Shown here: positions 15,901 to 24,271 of the stretch, one piece after another | Layout: the number at the start of each line of letters is the position of its first letter | Numbering within the stretch: the stretch's first letter is position 1 | NCBI GenBank assembly: GCA_027490055.1 | Contig: JAIXYV010000091.1 | Location: 1 to 35,788 of the forward strand | From: Bacteroidota bacterium | GTDB taxonomy: Bacteria > Bacteroidota > Bacteroidia > NS11-12g > UBA955 | Direction: 5' to 3' | DNA length: 35,788 bases | Position numbers and translations under genes: made by a program | The notes under the pieces: generated by a model | Told to the model about the DNA's origin: nothing | The model's input: the letters and a program-made list of their open reading frames with translations, nothing else | Databases searched by the model: none

Positions 15901-15919
15901 TTTGATAAATATTTGATAA
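15901..15919. repeat. Tandem TTTGATAA direct repeat upstream of the operators
   Basis: TTTGATAA occurs at 15901-15908 and again at 15912-15919, 11 bases apart, one helical turn. Each copy contains an Fnr-like half-site TTGAT. It may be an extra regulator contact, or chance in AT-rich DNA. Confidence 0.35.
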
Positions 15920-16100
15920 TGACCATAGATAAAGAGTCAATTAGGCATATTGCGCTCAAAAACATTAAGCGAAAACTGTGATTATTAAATTTAGATATGC
16001 AGATGGCAAATAACTATCTTACATCATTAAATGCCCACTATTGCAATCAAATTTCAGTAAAAATTCTGCCGGATTTACAGCGACTTTCAGATCTGATTTA

Positions 16101-18512
16101 TCAAGCCTTTAAAGCCCCTAATTGTCGGCGAGCAATCACCGCAGTTAGCACCCAGGTTAAAATCAACATAGTAAACGAACTACTAGGCATTAGAATAGCC
16201 GCTGTTAAAGGCGATAACTGAGCTGTTATTGCATAATACAAGCCGATGATATTATACACCAAAGAAAAGGCAAAACTTATAATAATCACCCAGCGTGAAG
16301 CTTTGATGAACTTTAGTAACTGAGGGAAACCAGATAATGCAGGAGCGGTTACCAAAACATCACAGGCAGGAAAAAAAGCATTTTCGTTATCCGCCACAGA
16401 AATGGCCACATCGGCTTCTTTAAGCGCCGGAGCATCGTTTAAGCCATCCCCTGTCATGCAGACAATTTTACCTTCCGACTTCAGGCGTTTTACCAAAGCC
16501 ACTTTATTTTCAGGCGTCTGATGAATCAGAGTACTTGTAAATGGTGCGGCATTAATCTCTTTATTGAGTTCGTTATCACCACTGGACAAATACAAATCAT
16601 ACCCATCGTGTTGTAATGCTTTGGTAATTGCATTGGTCTCAGGTCTGATTTTATGAATCAACACAAAATAGCCTCTGTACTCTCCCTCTACTTCGACATG
16701 TAAAACACCGTGTTTTAGGGTATCTGGCTGCTCTACATTTAAGAAAGCGGCAGAACCTACTTTAAATGTTTTTCCGCCTATCCTGCCCTGCAAACCTTTT
16801 CCCACCACATCTGTGTAGGCTGAAAGCTGTTTATCGGATAAGTGATAAAACAATTTGCTGATGGCAGCACTGTATGGGTGTACAGATTGATGGCACAAAA
16901 GACCAATACTCGATAACTCCTCAGAATTTAAATTGCTTAAATTTTCAATTTCAAAGTTTTTGTTATCAGTAAGTGTTCCCGTTTTATCAAATACAATGGT
17001 GTTACAGGTAGCCAGTGTGCTTAAAGTATTCTTGTTTTTAACAAACATGCCTCTGCTTTTAAGCGTGCGCAATAAATGGCCATTGGCAAAAGTAGTTGCC
17101 AGCAGAAGGATACAAGGGCAGGCAACAATCAATACACTGGTTAATGATTTGAAGGCTTCTGTTAATCCGCCAACATTATACTGATACACAAAAGCAAATG
17201 CGCCTACCAAAAGCAAGCCGAGGGTGAAGTAATAATTAATCTTTTCGGTGAGTGAATTATCAATTTCTTCTTTATCCTTTTCTACGGCCCATAACTTAAC
17301 TAAGCGACTATTATCCGTTGAAGCAATCAGCTCCATTCTAACGGCATTACCACTTATTTTCGCTCCGGCATAAATCTTCTCTCCGCGCTTTAGAGCAACA
17401 GGCTTAGATTCGCCAGTAATAAAACTATAATCGACCGTAGCATAGTCAGAGATCAGCAAAGAATCGGCTGGCAGAAGTTCTCCATTTCGAAGTTCAATCA
17501 CATCGTGTGCTCTGAGTTGGCGGATATTAACCACTTTTAAGACACCATCCAAAATTTGACGGGCAGAAAGCGGGAAATACGACTTGTAATCGCGATCAAA
17601 AGTGAGAGAATGATAGGTTAAATCCTGGAAGTATCTGCCGGTTAAAAGCAGAAAAACTATCCCTGTCATGCTATCAAAGTAACCCGACTGGTGATTAATG
17701 AACAGTTCGTATAAACTTCGCACAAAAGTAGCCACCACCGCAAGGGCGATTGGCAAATCTATATTCAGGGTTCTTTGTCTGATTGCTTTGTAGGAACTTT
17801 CGAAAAACTCGCTGCCACAGTAAAATAAAACAGGCAAAGACAAGCCTAAACTTATAAAGTCAAACCATCTTTTAAGGACCAGACTTCCGGCATCCAGAGA
17901 CAAACCCAGATACTCCGGAAAACTTAGCATCATGATATTACCGAAACAAAATCCAGCGATACCTATCTTAATAGCTCTGCTTGATATTTTATTTTTCTTA
18001 ACCCCTGCATCATTAGAAAGCGTTAAGTCGGGTTTATAACCCAGGTGGTATAGCAAAGCAATAATTTCAGACAATTTTACTGCCTGTTTTTTAACTGTTA
18101 CTAATAGTTCTTTATTGAAGAAATCGACTCTTGAAGATAGGATACCGCTGTTAAATCTCTCCAGTCTTTCGAGCAAAAAAATGCAGGAATTGCAGTGCAT
18201 GCCCGGAATGATAAATTTAAATTGTACGGCATCCCCCTGAGAAAACACGACGAACTTATCGACTGTGCCAGCTTCGTTGATATAGTCAAACTCGCCCTTG
18301 TCTGTTGGTTCAGGTGTTAAACCTTTCCCCTCATTGTAATAATCACACATGTTATTTTCGTTGAGCAACTGATAAACAGCAGCGCAACCAGAACAGCAGA
18401 AATTATTGCCATTTTCTGTAATTTTATGACTGTCGCAAGGCAATCCACAGTGCAGACATAAAACTTCAGAGTTCCTTTTAAGTTCGGGCGATTTAAGAGC
18501 AGGAATTTCCAT
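16101..18512 (-). CDS. ccoI: CcoI/FixI copper-exporting P1B-type ATPase for cbb3 oxidase assembly
   Basis: 803 residues. N-terminal zinc-finger-like lead (CLHCGLPC, FCCSGCAAVY), then an HMA domain with the copper motif GMHCNSC. The membrane core has the CPC translocation motif (IVACPCILLLATT). Catalytic parts follow: actuator TGES, phosphorylation motif FDKTGTLTDN, SVHP nucleotide-binding motif and MTGDGLNDAPAL hinge. About eight membrane helices. The N-terminal cysteine lead and HMA arrangement are typical of CcoI rather than general CopA. It pumps Cu(I) to the periplasmic side for the CuB site of CcoN. It starts 11 bases after the universal stress gene and ends 272 bases before ccoS, which has its own promoter. 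Confidence 0.95.
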   Translation of the reverse strand: MEIPALKSPELKRNSEVLCLHCGLPCDSHKITENGNNFCCSGCAAVYQLLNENNMCDYYNEGKGLTPEPTDKGEFDYINEAGTVDKFVVFSQGDAVQFKFIIPGMHCNSCIFLLERLERFNSGILSSRVDFFNKELLVTVKKQAVKLSEIIALLYHLGYKPDLTLSNDAGVKKNKISSRAIKIGIAGFCFGNIMMLSFPEYLGLSLDAGSLVLKRWFDFISLGLSLPVLFYCGSEFFESSYKAIRQRTLNIDLPIALAVVATFVRSLYELFINHQSGYFDSMTGIVFLLLTGRYFQDLTYHSLTFDRDYKSYFPLSARQILDGVLKVVNIRQLRAHDVIELRNGELLPADSLLISDYATVDYSFITGESKPVALKRGEKIYAGAKISGNAVRMELIASTDNSRLVKLWAVEKDKEEIDNSLTEKINYYFTLGLLLVGAFAFVYQYNVGGLTEAFKSLTSVLIVACPCILLLATTFANGHLLRTLKSRGMFVKNKNTLSTLATCNTIVFDKTGTLTDNKNFEIENLSNLNSEELSSIGLLCHQSVHPYSAAISKLFYHLSDKQLSAYTDVVGKGLQGRIGGKTFKVGSAAFLNVEQPDTLKHGVLHVEVEGEYRGYFVLIHKIRPETNAITKALQHDGYDLYLSSGDNELNKEINAAPFTSTLIHQTPENKVALVKRLKSEGKIVCMTGDGLNDAPALKEADVAISVADNENAFFPACDVLVTAPALSGFPQLLKFIKASRWVIIISFAFSLVYNIIGLYYAITAQLSPLTAAILMPSSSFTMLILTWVLTAVIARRQLGALKA

Positions 18513-18523
18513 AATCAGTAATT

Positions 18524-19348
18524 TTAGGCCACTACTAAAACAGGCGACTGACTGAATTTAAGGGCGTATCTGGAGAAACGTTTGTGAAAGATATTTTGCC
18601 ATACACTGTAATGATGAGCATAAACAACCAGCACATCAGGCTTCATTTTTTTAACGGCCTTTTCGAATTCTACTTCTTTATCCAATCCCATTACTTGTTT
18701 AAGATCCGTATGCTGATTAGGGAACATTTTTTTAAGTGCAAATCTGAAAGCAGCAGCATTTTTATCAACGGCATCATCATAATGCGAGACATTCAATGCG
18801 GTAAGATTGGTATCATCATCTCCCAACATATCTCTTAACACATTCAACTGATGCACCTCTGCAGATTTGCCATCCCATCCGTAAACCACTGAATTCAGTT
18901 TAAGCGCTTTGTAATTAAGTGGAATAACCAGCATCGGACTTTTAACTTTTCCTATTAGCGTTGTGCAGGTATCTCCAAAAATCACTTTATCCATGCCTGT
19001 GCGTTTTTTCACACCCAGAACTGTTAGCCATGGATTGAGTTCTTCAATTTTAGAAGACATCATCGGCACAAGGAAGCCATAGTCGACTTCGAAAGCCACC
19101 GGAACACCCGAAAATTTCTTTTTCAAATAGGTGATACCTCTTCGCATGAGAGCAGAGGCTTTTTTGATATCCAAATCCGGAGAGTAGGTATACACAGTTT
19201 CTGAATCTGCTAACACAGAACTTGAAACGACGTGGTAGATAAACAATTTCGATCCTGTTTTTTGCGCAATGGCTGCCGCAACTTCGAGAGAGTTTCTGGA
19301 AGATAGACTGAAATCGTGGGCTGCAAAAACTATCTTGTTAGGTTTCAT
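18524..19348 (-). CDS. Universal stress protein, tandem UspA domains
   Basis: 274 residues. Two UspA-type halves (about 1-145 and 150-274). The first begins KIVFAAHDFSLSSRNSLEVA and ends SPMLVIPL; the second ends SPVLVVA. The ATP-binding GxxGxxx(9)GS pattern is not clearly preserved in either half, so it may not bind ATP. It is the promoter-proximal gene of a two-gene unit with ccoI (11-base gap), suggesting expression when the high-affinity oxidase is built, for example under low oxygen. Usp genes beside cbb3 assembly genes are common in other bacteria. Specific function unknown. Confidence 0.85.
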   Translation of the reverse strand: MKPNKIVFAAHDFSLSSRNSLEVAAAIAQKTGSKLFIYHVVSSSVLADSETVYTYSPDLDIKKASALMRRGITYLKKKFSGVPVAFEVDYGFLVPMMSSKIEELNPWLTVLGVKKRTGMDKVIFGDTCTTLIGKVKSPMLVIPLNYKALKLNSVVYGWDGKSAEVHQLNVLRDMLGDDDTNLTALNVSHYDDAVDKNAAAFRFALKKMFPNQHTDLKQVMGLDKEVEFEKAVKKMKPDVLVVYAHHYSVWQNIFHKRFSRYALKFSQSPVLVVA

Positions 19349-19387
19349 CGTATTTTGTTGGTTTTAATTAATTAAATATCTTAATCA

Positions 19388-19418
19388 CAAAACTATAGGG
19401 ATGTCCTAAATTGGTCAA
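19388..19418 (-). promoter_or_regulatory. Promoter of the usp-ccoI unit
   Basis: On the minus strand a TTG (19418-19416) and TAGTTTTG (19395-19388) are 20 bases apart, an excellent match to the Bacteroidota -33/-7 pattern. The box ends 39 bases before the ATG at 19348. Unlike the cco operon promoter, it has its -33 element and no TGAC-N4-GTCA site. Confidence 0.7.
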
Positions 19419-19514
19419 TGACTAGCAACAAGGCAAAAACTGATCTCCATCATTTTTTATATCCCTCAAAACCACGAATAAATCTTTTCTATAATTTGAA
19501 AATCGGCAAAACTT

Positions 19515-19546
19515 CTTGTAAAATGCTTTGTTTATATGTAGATTTG
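19515..19546 (+). promoter_or_regulatory. Promoter of paaABC
   Basis: CTTG (19515-19518) and TAGATTTG (19539-19546) with a 20-base spacer match the -33/-7 pattern. The -7 box ends 28 bases before the paaA ATG at 19575. Confidence 0.7.
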
Positions 19547-19574
19547 TACGATTAATTTCAACCCCTTCAAACCC

Positions 19575-20525
19575 ATGGAAATCAATTTGGAAGAACAATT
19601 TCAGGAAAAAATCGATCAGGAAATAAAGATCGAACCTAGAGACTGGATGCCGGAAAAATACAGAAAGACCCTATTAAGGCAAATTTCTCAGCATGCACAC
19701 AGCGAAATCGTGGGTATGTTGCCAGAAGGCAATTGGATTACCAGAGCTCCAAACCTAAGAAGAAAAGTAGCTTTACTTGCCAAGGTGCAAGATGAAGCCG
19801 GTCACGGTCTCTACCTCTACTCTGCTGCAGAAACTCTGGGCATGAGTCGCGATGAGATGTTAGCTGAACTTCACAGTGGCAAAGCCAAATACAGCAGTAT
19901 CTTTAACTACCCTACCCTAACATGGGCTGATATGGGTGCTATAGGCTGGTTAGTAGACGGTGCTGCTATCATGAATCAGGTGCCTTTGTGCCGTACCAGT
20001 TACGGTCCATATGCCAGAGCCATGGTGAGAGTTTGTAAGGAAGAAAGTTTCCACCAAAGACAAGGTTATGAAATCATGCTGACCCTTTCTAAAGGAACAG
20101 CTGAACAGAAAGCCCTGGCTCAGGATGCTTTGAACCGCTGGTGGTGGCCGAGTATCATGATGTTCGGACCAAACGACGACAAGTCGCCGAACTCTGCTCA
20201 GAGCATGAAATGGAAAATTAAACGTTTCTCTAACGACGAGCTAAGACAGAAATTTGTTGATGTTACTGTTTCTCAAGCCGAAATATTGGGATTAACCATT
20301 CCGGATAAAGATTTAAAATGGAATGAGGCCAGAGGTCATTATGATTTCGGCACCATTAACTGGGATGAATTCAACGAAGTTGTTGCCGGTAACGGTCCTT
20401 GTAACAAACAGCGTTTAAAAGCGCGTGTTGACGCATGGGAAAAAGGCACATGGGTAAGAGAAGCTGCAATTGCCTTTGCAGAAAAAAGAGCTAAGAGAAA
20501 TAACAACAGTACAGAAGCTGCATAA
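19575..20525 (+). CDS. paaA: PaaA, phenylacetyl-CoA 1,2-epoxidase catalytic subunit
   Basis: 316 residues, ferritin-like four-helix protein. The di-iron ligand motifs are visible as [10 protein letters not shown] (about residue 75-85) and [12 protein letters not shown] (about 155-165). Family landmarks [33 protein letters not shown] and [12 protein letters not shown] are intact. It forms the active core with PaaC and inserts an oxygen atom into the ring of phenylacetyl-CoA, the first committed step of aerobic phenylacetate breakdown. It heads a three-gene run with paaB 2 bases on. No paaD, paaE or downstream ring-opening genes are in the window, so the electron supply must be encoded elsewhere or the role is different. 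Confidence 0.95.
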   Translation: MEINLEEQFQEKIDQEIKIEPRDWMPEKYRKTLLRQISQHAHSEIVGMLPEGNWITRAPNLRRKVALLAKVQDEAGHGLYLYSAAETLGMSRDEMLAELHSGKAKYSSIFNYPTLTWADMGAIGWLVDGAAIMNQVPLCRTSYGPYARAMVRVCKEESFHQRQGYEIMLTLSKGTAEQKALAQDALNRWWWPSIMMFGPNDDKSPNSAQSMKWKIKRFSNDELRQKFVDVTVSQAEILGLTIPDKDLKWNEARGHYDFGTINWDEFNEVVAGNGPCNKQRLKARVDAWEKGTWVREAAIAFAEKRAKRNNNSTEAA

Positions 20526-20527
20526 CT

Positions 20528-20815
20528 ATGAGTAACAAAGAATGGCCTCTATGGGAGGTTTTTATAAGAGCAAAACAAGGTTTAAATCATAAACACGTTG
20601 GTAGTTTACACGCCGCCGACCATCAGATGGCTATTGAAAATGCCAGAGATGTATACACCCGCCGTATGGAAGGTGTCAGCATCTGGGTGGTTGAAAGCAA
20701 GCACTTGCACGCCAACGAGCCAAGCGATCAGGATTCTCTGTTCGATCCAGCCAACGACAAAGTATACAGACATCCGACATTTTATGTGTTGCCGGAAGAA
20801 TTAAACCACATGTAA
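20528..20815 (+). CDS. paaB: PaaB, phenylacetyl-CoA epoxidase small subunit
   Basis: 95 residues, the normal PaaB size. Conserved stretches WPLWEVFIRAKQGLNHKHVG, LHAADHQMAIENARDVYTRR and SIWVVES, ending in DKVYRHPTFYVLPEE. PaaB bridges PaaAC dimers in the epoxidase complex and has no metal site. It sits 2 bases after paaA and its stop overlaps the paaC start by one base. Confidence 0.95.
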   Translation: MSNKEWPLWEVFIRAKQGLNHKHVGSLHAADHQMAIENARDVYTRRMEGVSIWVVESKHLHANEPSDQDSLFDPANDKVYRHPTFYVLPEELNHM

Positions 20816-21573
20816 TGACTGAGAGAGACGTATTATCAGATTACATCCTGCACCTTGCAGACAATAGCATGATTCTTGGTCAGCGCTGCGCCGAATGGTG
20901 CGGTCACGGTCCGGTACTAGAACAGGACATCGCTTTAACCAATATTGCCCTTGACTTAATAGGTGAAGCCCGCAGTTTATATCACTATGCAGCCGATATC
21001 AAAGGTGGCTCTGCAACCGAAGACAGTGAAGCATTTCTGCGCGATGTTCTTCAGTACCGCAACTGCCTGCTGACAGAGCAACCCAATACCGACTGGGCTT
21101 ACACCATTGTAAGACAGTTTTTTTACGACACTTTCCACTACCATTTGCATAAACAATTGTCTGAAAGTTCAGATGCCAGACTTAAGGAAATCGCTTTAAA
21201 GACCATCAAAGAAAGCACCTATCATTTGAAATGGAGCAGCGAATGGATGATCAGATTGGGGGATGGTACTGAAGTCAGCAAAAACAAAATGCAGACTGCT
21301 ATTAATGATTTATGGGAATACACCGGCGAGTTCTTTATCCCTTCAGAAACCGAAACAAAGGCTTTAGAGATGGGCATTGGCGCCGACTTAAGCAAAATTG
21401 CTCCGTTGTGGAGATCTAAGGTTGAAGAAGTGATGGAAGAAGCTACTTTGACTATCCCTGCATCTAATTACCATCAGAAAGGCGGCAAAAAAGGCTTACA
21501 CAGTGAGCATCTGGGTTATATTCTGGCTGAAATGCAATATTTGCAGAGAGCTTACCCTGGCGCTGAGTGGTAA
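20815..21573 (+). CDS. paaC: PaaC, phenylacetyl-CoA epoxidase structural subunit
   Basis: 252 residues, ferritin-like helical protein that pairs with PaaA. Characteristic parts are LADNSMILGQRCAEWCGHGPVLEQDIALTN without the complete metal site, GEARSLYHYAADI, FFYDTFHYHLHKQL and KESTYHLKWSSEWMIRLGDGT, closing with HSEHLGYILAEMQYLQRAYPGAEW. The ATG overlaps the paaB stop by one base. The run ends here: the next gene is yebC after a 171-base structured gap, not paaD. Confidence 0.94.
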   Translation: MTERDVLSDYILHLADNSMILGQRCAEWCGHGPVLEQDIALTNIALDLIGEARSLYHYAADIKGGSATEDSEAFLRDVLQYRNCLLTEQPNTDWAYTIVRQFFYDTFHYHLHKQLSESSDARLKEIALKTIKESTYHLKWSSEWMIRLGDGTEVSKNKMQTAINDLWEYTGEFFIPSETETKALEMGIGADLSKIAPLWRSKVEEVMEEATLTIPASNYHQKGGKKGLHSEHLGYILAEMQYLQRAYPGAEW

Positions 21574-21680
21574 AATCTTCGGATTGATATATATCATATT
21601 ATCTCTTAACCCTTGTAAAACAAGGCAAAGAGAATAATCTTCAGATTTAAGAACTAAAAACAACTGCATTCGAAAGCAGT
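21574..21680 (+). other. Hairpin-rich 3' region after paaC
   Basis: Four stem-loops in a row directly after the paaC stop. (1) AATC-TTCG-GATT at 21574-21585, a UUCG tetraloop. (2) A long hairpin 21598-21638 with stems ATTAT/ATAAT, CTCTT/AAGAG and CCTTGT/ACAAGG, one bulged A and a small internal loop, AAA loop. (3) AATCT/AGATT at 21636-21647, overlapping the base of (2), so the two compete. (4) ACTGC/GCAGT at 21663-21680. No strong U-run follows. Possible transcript-end protection, attenuation before yebC, or a small RNA. Confidence 0.55.
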
Positions 21681-21717
21681 CACTTTAATTTAATTTACAA
21701 ACTTTACAATAAATTTC

Positions 21718-21725
21718 TAAATTTG
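21718..21725 (+). promoter_or_regulatory. -7 promoter box of yebC
   Basis: TAAATTTG matches TAnnTTTG exactly, 19 bases before the yebC ATG. A poor -33 candidate TTTA lies 20 bases upstream (21694-21697). Confidence 0.55.
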
Positions 21726-21744
21726 CAACGACTTTTACAACCGT

Positions 21745-22452
21745 ATGGGAAGGATATTTGAAAAGAGAAAACATAAGATGTTTGCGCGTTTTGACAAGAT
21801 GTCAAAAACATTTACTAAGTATGGCAAAGAGATCGCGATTGCTGTAAAGGCAGGCGGACCAGATCCGGAGACCAATGCCAAACTAAGGGTTGTGATTACC
21901 AATGCCAAGAGTCAGAACATGCCTAAAGACCGTATTGATGCGGCCATTAAGCGTTCTGCAGGCAAGGACACCAGCAACTACGAAGAAATCGCTTATGAAG
22001 CTATGTGCATGAAAGGCGTAGGCTTAGTGATTGAAACGGCCACTGACAACCCAACCAGAACAGTTGCGAATGTCAGAATGCATCTCAACAGAGGTGGTGG
22101 CGAATTATCTAAATCAGGTAGTCTGGATTTTGCCTTCGAACGCAAAAGTGTCTTTGTTATCAAAACAGAAGGCGTTAATACCGAAGAATTAGAATTTGAA
22201 TTAATTGATGCTGGTTTAGAAGATATAGAAGTTGAAGAAGATGAAATGGTAATCACCGCATCTTTCGAAAACTTCGGCAACATGCAAAAAACCCTTGAAG
22301 CAAAAGGCATTCAACTGGTAAGTGCAGAACTTCAAAGAATTCCTACCAACTTAATTCAATTAACTGAAGAGGAAAAAGCTCAAGTAGAAGCATTGATAGA
22401 ACGTCTGGAAGACGATGAGGACGTACAGAACGTCTACTCAAACATGGCATAA
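21745..22452 (+). CDS. yebC: YebC/PmpR-family regulator or translation factor
   Basis: 235 residues, usual family length. It starts MGRIFEKRKHKMFARFDKMSK, a Bacteroidota variant of the MAGHSKWxNIKxRK lead. Conserved NAKLRVVITNAKSQNMPKDR, IDAAIKRSAG, YEEIAYEAMCMKGVGLVIE and TRTVANVRMHLNRGGGELSKSG follow, with an acidic C-terminus. Members were first described as DNA-binding regulators; more recent work links the family to relief of ribosome stalling. Has its own -7 box. The following universal stress gene is 42 bases away. Confidence 0.92.
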   Translation: MGRIFEKRKHKMFARFDKMSKTFTKYGKEIAIAVKAGGPDPETNAKLRVVITNAKSQNMPKDRIDAAIKRSAGKDTSNYEEIAYEAMCMKGVGLVIETATDNPTRTVANVRMHLNRGGGELSKSGSLDFAFERKSVFVIKTEGVNTEELEFELIDAGLEDIEVEEDEMVITASFENFGNMQKTLEAKGIQLVSAELQRIPTNLIQLTEEEKAQVEALIERLEDDEDVQNVYSNMA

Positions 22453-22494
22453 GCACTAAAAAAAACACAACAATAAACGCAACACGCAACCATT

Positions 22495-23385
22495 ATGAAC
22501 AGAACTAATAACAACAACATTCTAGTCCCTACCGACTTCTCTGAAGTAGCTAACAATGCCCTGGGACACGCTCTAAAAATCGCTGATGTTTACAAAAACG
22601 AAATCACCCTCATTAACATCCAGGATGAAGGCGGCCTTTTTGGTCTATTCGGCAGCAACGACGATAAACTAAGTCTTATCAAAGAAGCAGTTAATGCCAG
22701 AATGGATAAACTCATCGATGAATCTAAAGCTAAATTCCCGAATGTTAAAATCAATAAAAGAATTGAAATCGGTAAAATCTACAAAGTGATTACCGAAATA
22801 GCTGAGAAAGAAAACTTTGACAGTATTGTAATGGGCACCAATGGCGCCAGTGGTTTACAACAAATCGTTGGTAGCAATGCCAGCCGTGTTATTAACTACG
22901 CCAAAGTACCAGTAGTTGTTGTTAAAGAACAATCTATCAGCAACTCGGGCTACCAGAAAATTGTATTGCCTATCGATTTATCAAGAGAAAGCAGACAAAA
23001 AGTAACCTGGGCTATTCATTTAGCAAAAAAATTCAACAGCACCATCCACGTGATTTATGAAAACTCTACTAACGAGGAATTCAGAACCAGAATTTTTGGC
23101 GCTGTCAATCAAATTCAGGATATTTTAGATAAAGCAGGTGCTACTTACCTGGTGAGAGGCTTAGACGAAGAGAAATACCCGGATAGTTTCGCTGAAGATA
23201 CCTTAGCTTATGCTAACGAAATCGACGCGGATCTGATCATGATTATGAGTCAGCAAGAAAAAGGATTCAGCGAATTCCTTTTAGGTAGCTATGCTCAGCA
23301 AATCGTTAACCACAGTGGTAAAGTGCCTGTAATGTGTATCAACAGCAACGATACTGGTGTGATCATCGATGGTATGTTCAGCTAA
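22495..23385 (+). CDS. Universal stress protein, tandem UspA domains
   Basis: 296 residues, two UspA halves. The first starts NILVPTDFSEVANNALGHALKIA and keeps the nucleotide-binding pattern MGTNGASGLQQIVGSNASRVI before VPVVVVKE. The second starts KIVLPIDLSRESRQK and ends MSQQEKGFSEFLLGSYAQQIVNHSGKVPVMCIN. The first half therefore looks able to bind ATP, unlike the Usp gene at 18524-19348, to which it is only distantly similar. No separate promoter box seen in the 42 bases after yebC, so it may share its transcript. Cytoplasmic; precise role unknown. Confidence 0.9.
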   Translation: MNRTNNNNILVPTDFSEVANNALGHALKIADVYKNEITLINIQDEGGLFGLFGSNDDKLSLIKEAVNARMDKLIDESKAKFPNVKINKRIEIGKIYKVITEIAEKENFDSIVMGTNGASGLQQIVGSNASRVINYAKVPVVVVKEQSISNSGYQKIVLPIDLSRESRQKVTWAIHLAKKFNSTIHVIYENSTNEEFRTRIFGAVNQIQDILDKAGATYLVRGLDEEKYPDSFAEDTLAYANEIDADLIMIMSQQEKGFSEFLLGSYAQQIVNHSGKVPVMCINSNDTGVIIDGMFS

Positions 23386-23416
23386 TCTGCAATAGCAATC
23401 ATTAACGCTAAAAATC

Positions 23417-24271
23417 ATGATTCTAGTAGCAGATAGCGGAAGCACCAAGTGTGATTGGATGTTTTCAGGTATAACGCCTGTCCCGAGATTATTTGAAAGT
23501 GTCGGACTCAACCCTTACTTCCTGAAGAAGGAGCAAATTATCCGCGAGGTAAAAAAAACGTTCAAGGATATTACCGTCACCAAATTTACTAAAGTATATT
23601 TCTATGGTTCCGGTTGCAGTACCGATGCCTATAAAGAGCATATCAGAAGCTCGTTGGCAGAGGTATTTACCAATGCAGAAATCTTTGTATCCCATGATCT
23701 CGATGGTTCTGCCATTGCGACTTGCGGCAATAAAGAAGGTATTGCCTGTATTTTAGGTACCGGCAGTAACGCTTGTTACTGGGGTGGCAAAGCCATTTTA
23801 CCACAGATCCCAAAATACGGACTAGGGTTTATTCTCGGCGATGAAGGCAGTGGCATGCATTTAGGAAAACTACTTCTTAAGGCATACTTCTACAACGAAA
23901 TGCCAATCAATATCCGTTTGTACTTTGACAACACCTTTCCAGACAAGGAAGACATCATCAGAAGTATCTACAATAAGCCAAACCCTAATACTTACTTGGC
24001 ATCATACGCTAAATTCATTGGCGAGAATGTCAATTTCAAATACATTGAATCAATTGTATTAACGGCTTTCAGAGAATTCTTCAGTACCCATATTGTTAAA
24101 TACGGCAAACACAAAACGGTTCCCGTGCATTTTGTAGGTTCTATAGCTACAGTATTTGAACCTCAGTTAAGACAGGTTGCTAAAGAGTTTAAAGTTAATA
24201 TTGGCAATATCATTAAGCAGCCAATTCACAGCTTATTTGAGTTTCATCAGAAACAGGCATCAGCCCAATAG
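23417..24271 (+). CDS. BadF/BadG/BcrA/BcrD-type ATPase, probable N-acetylglucosamine kinase
   Basis: 284 residues with the ASKHA sugar-kinase fold: phosphate-1 loop LVADSGSTKCDW at the N-terminus, mid-protein SHDLDGSAIATC, phosphate-2 loop ILGTGSNACYW, and GFILGDEGSGMHLGK. This is the short single-domain form that in Bacteroidota is usually annotated as GlcNAc kinase, phosphorylating amino sugars recovered from cell-wall or chitin turnover. Substrate is not fixed by the sequence. It follows usp by 31 bases. Its last 12 bases overlap the 3' end of the convergent ZIP gene, with no terminator between them. Confidence 0.88.
   Translation: MILVADSGSTKCDWMFSGITPVPRLFESVGLNPYFLKKEQIIREVKKTFKDITVTKFTKVYFYGSGCSTDAYKEHIRSSLAEVFTNAEIFVSHDLDGSAIATCGNKEGIACILGTGSNACYWGGKAILPQIPKYGLGFILGDEGSGMHLGKLLLKAYFYNEMPINIRLYFDNTFPDKEDIIRSIYNKPNPNTYLASYAKFIGENVNFKYIESIVLTAFREFFSTHIVKYGKHKTVPVHFVGSIATVFEPQLRQVAKEFKVNIGNIIKQPIHSLFEFHQKQASAQ

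Noticed and set aside
15997-16221. Plus-strand frame of 74 codons near the ccoI 3' end
   Set aside because: More than half is antisense to ccoI and it has no protein-family features or promoter.
19408-19430. GTCA and TGAC words upstream of usp as a third Crp/Fnr-type site
   Set aside because: The words overlap as GTCAATGAC, not TGAC-N4-GTCA, and the promoter already has a -33 element.
24260-24271. Possible frameshift or misassembly at the overlap of sugar kinase and ZIP gene
   Set aside because: Both proteins have complete family-like ends; a short convergent overlap is ordinary.
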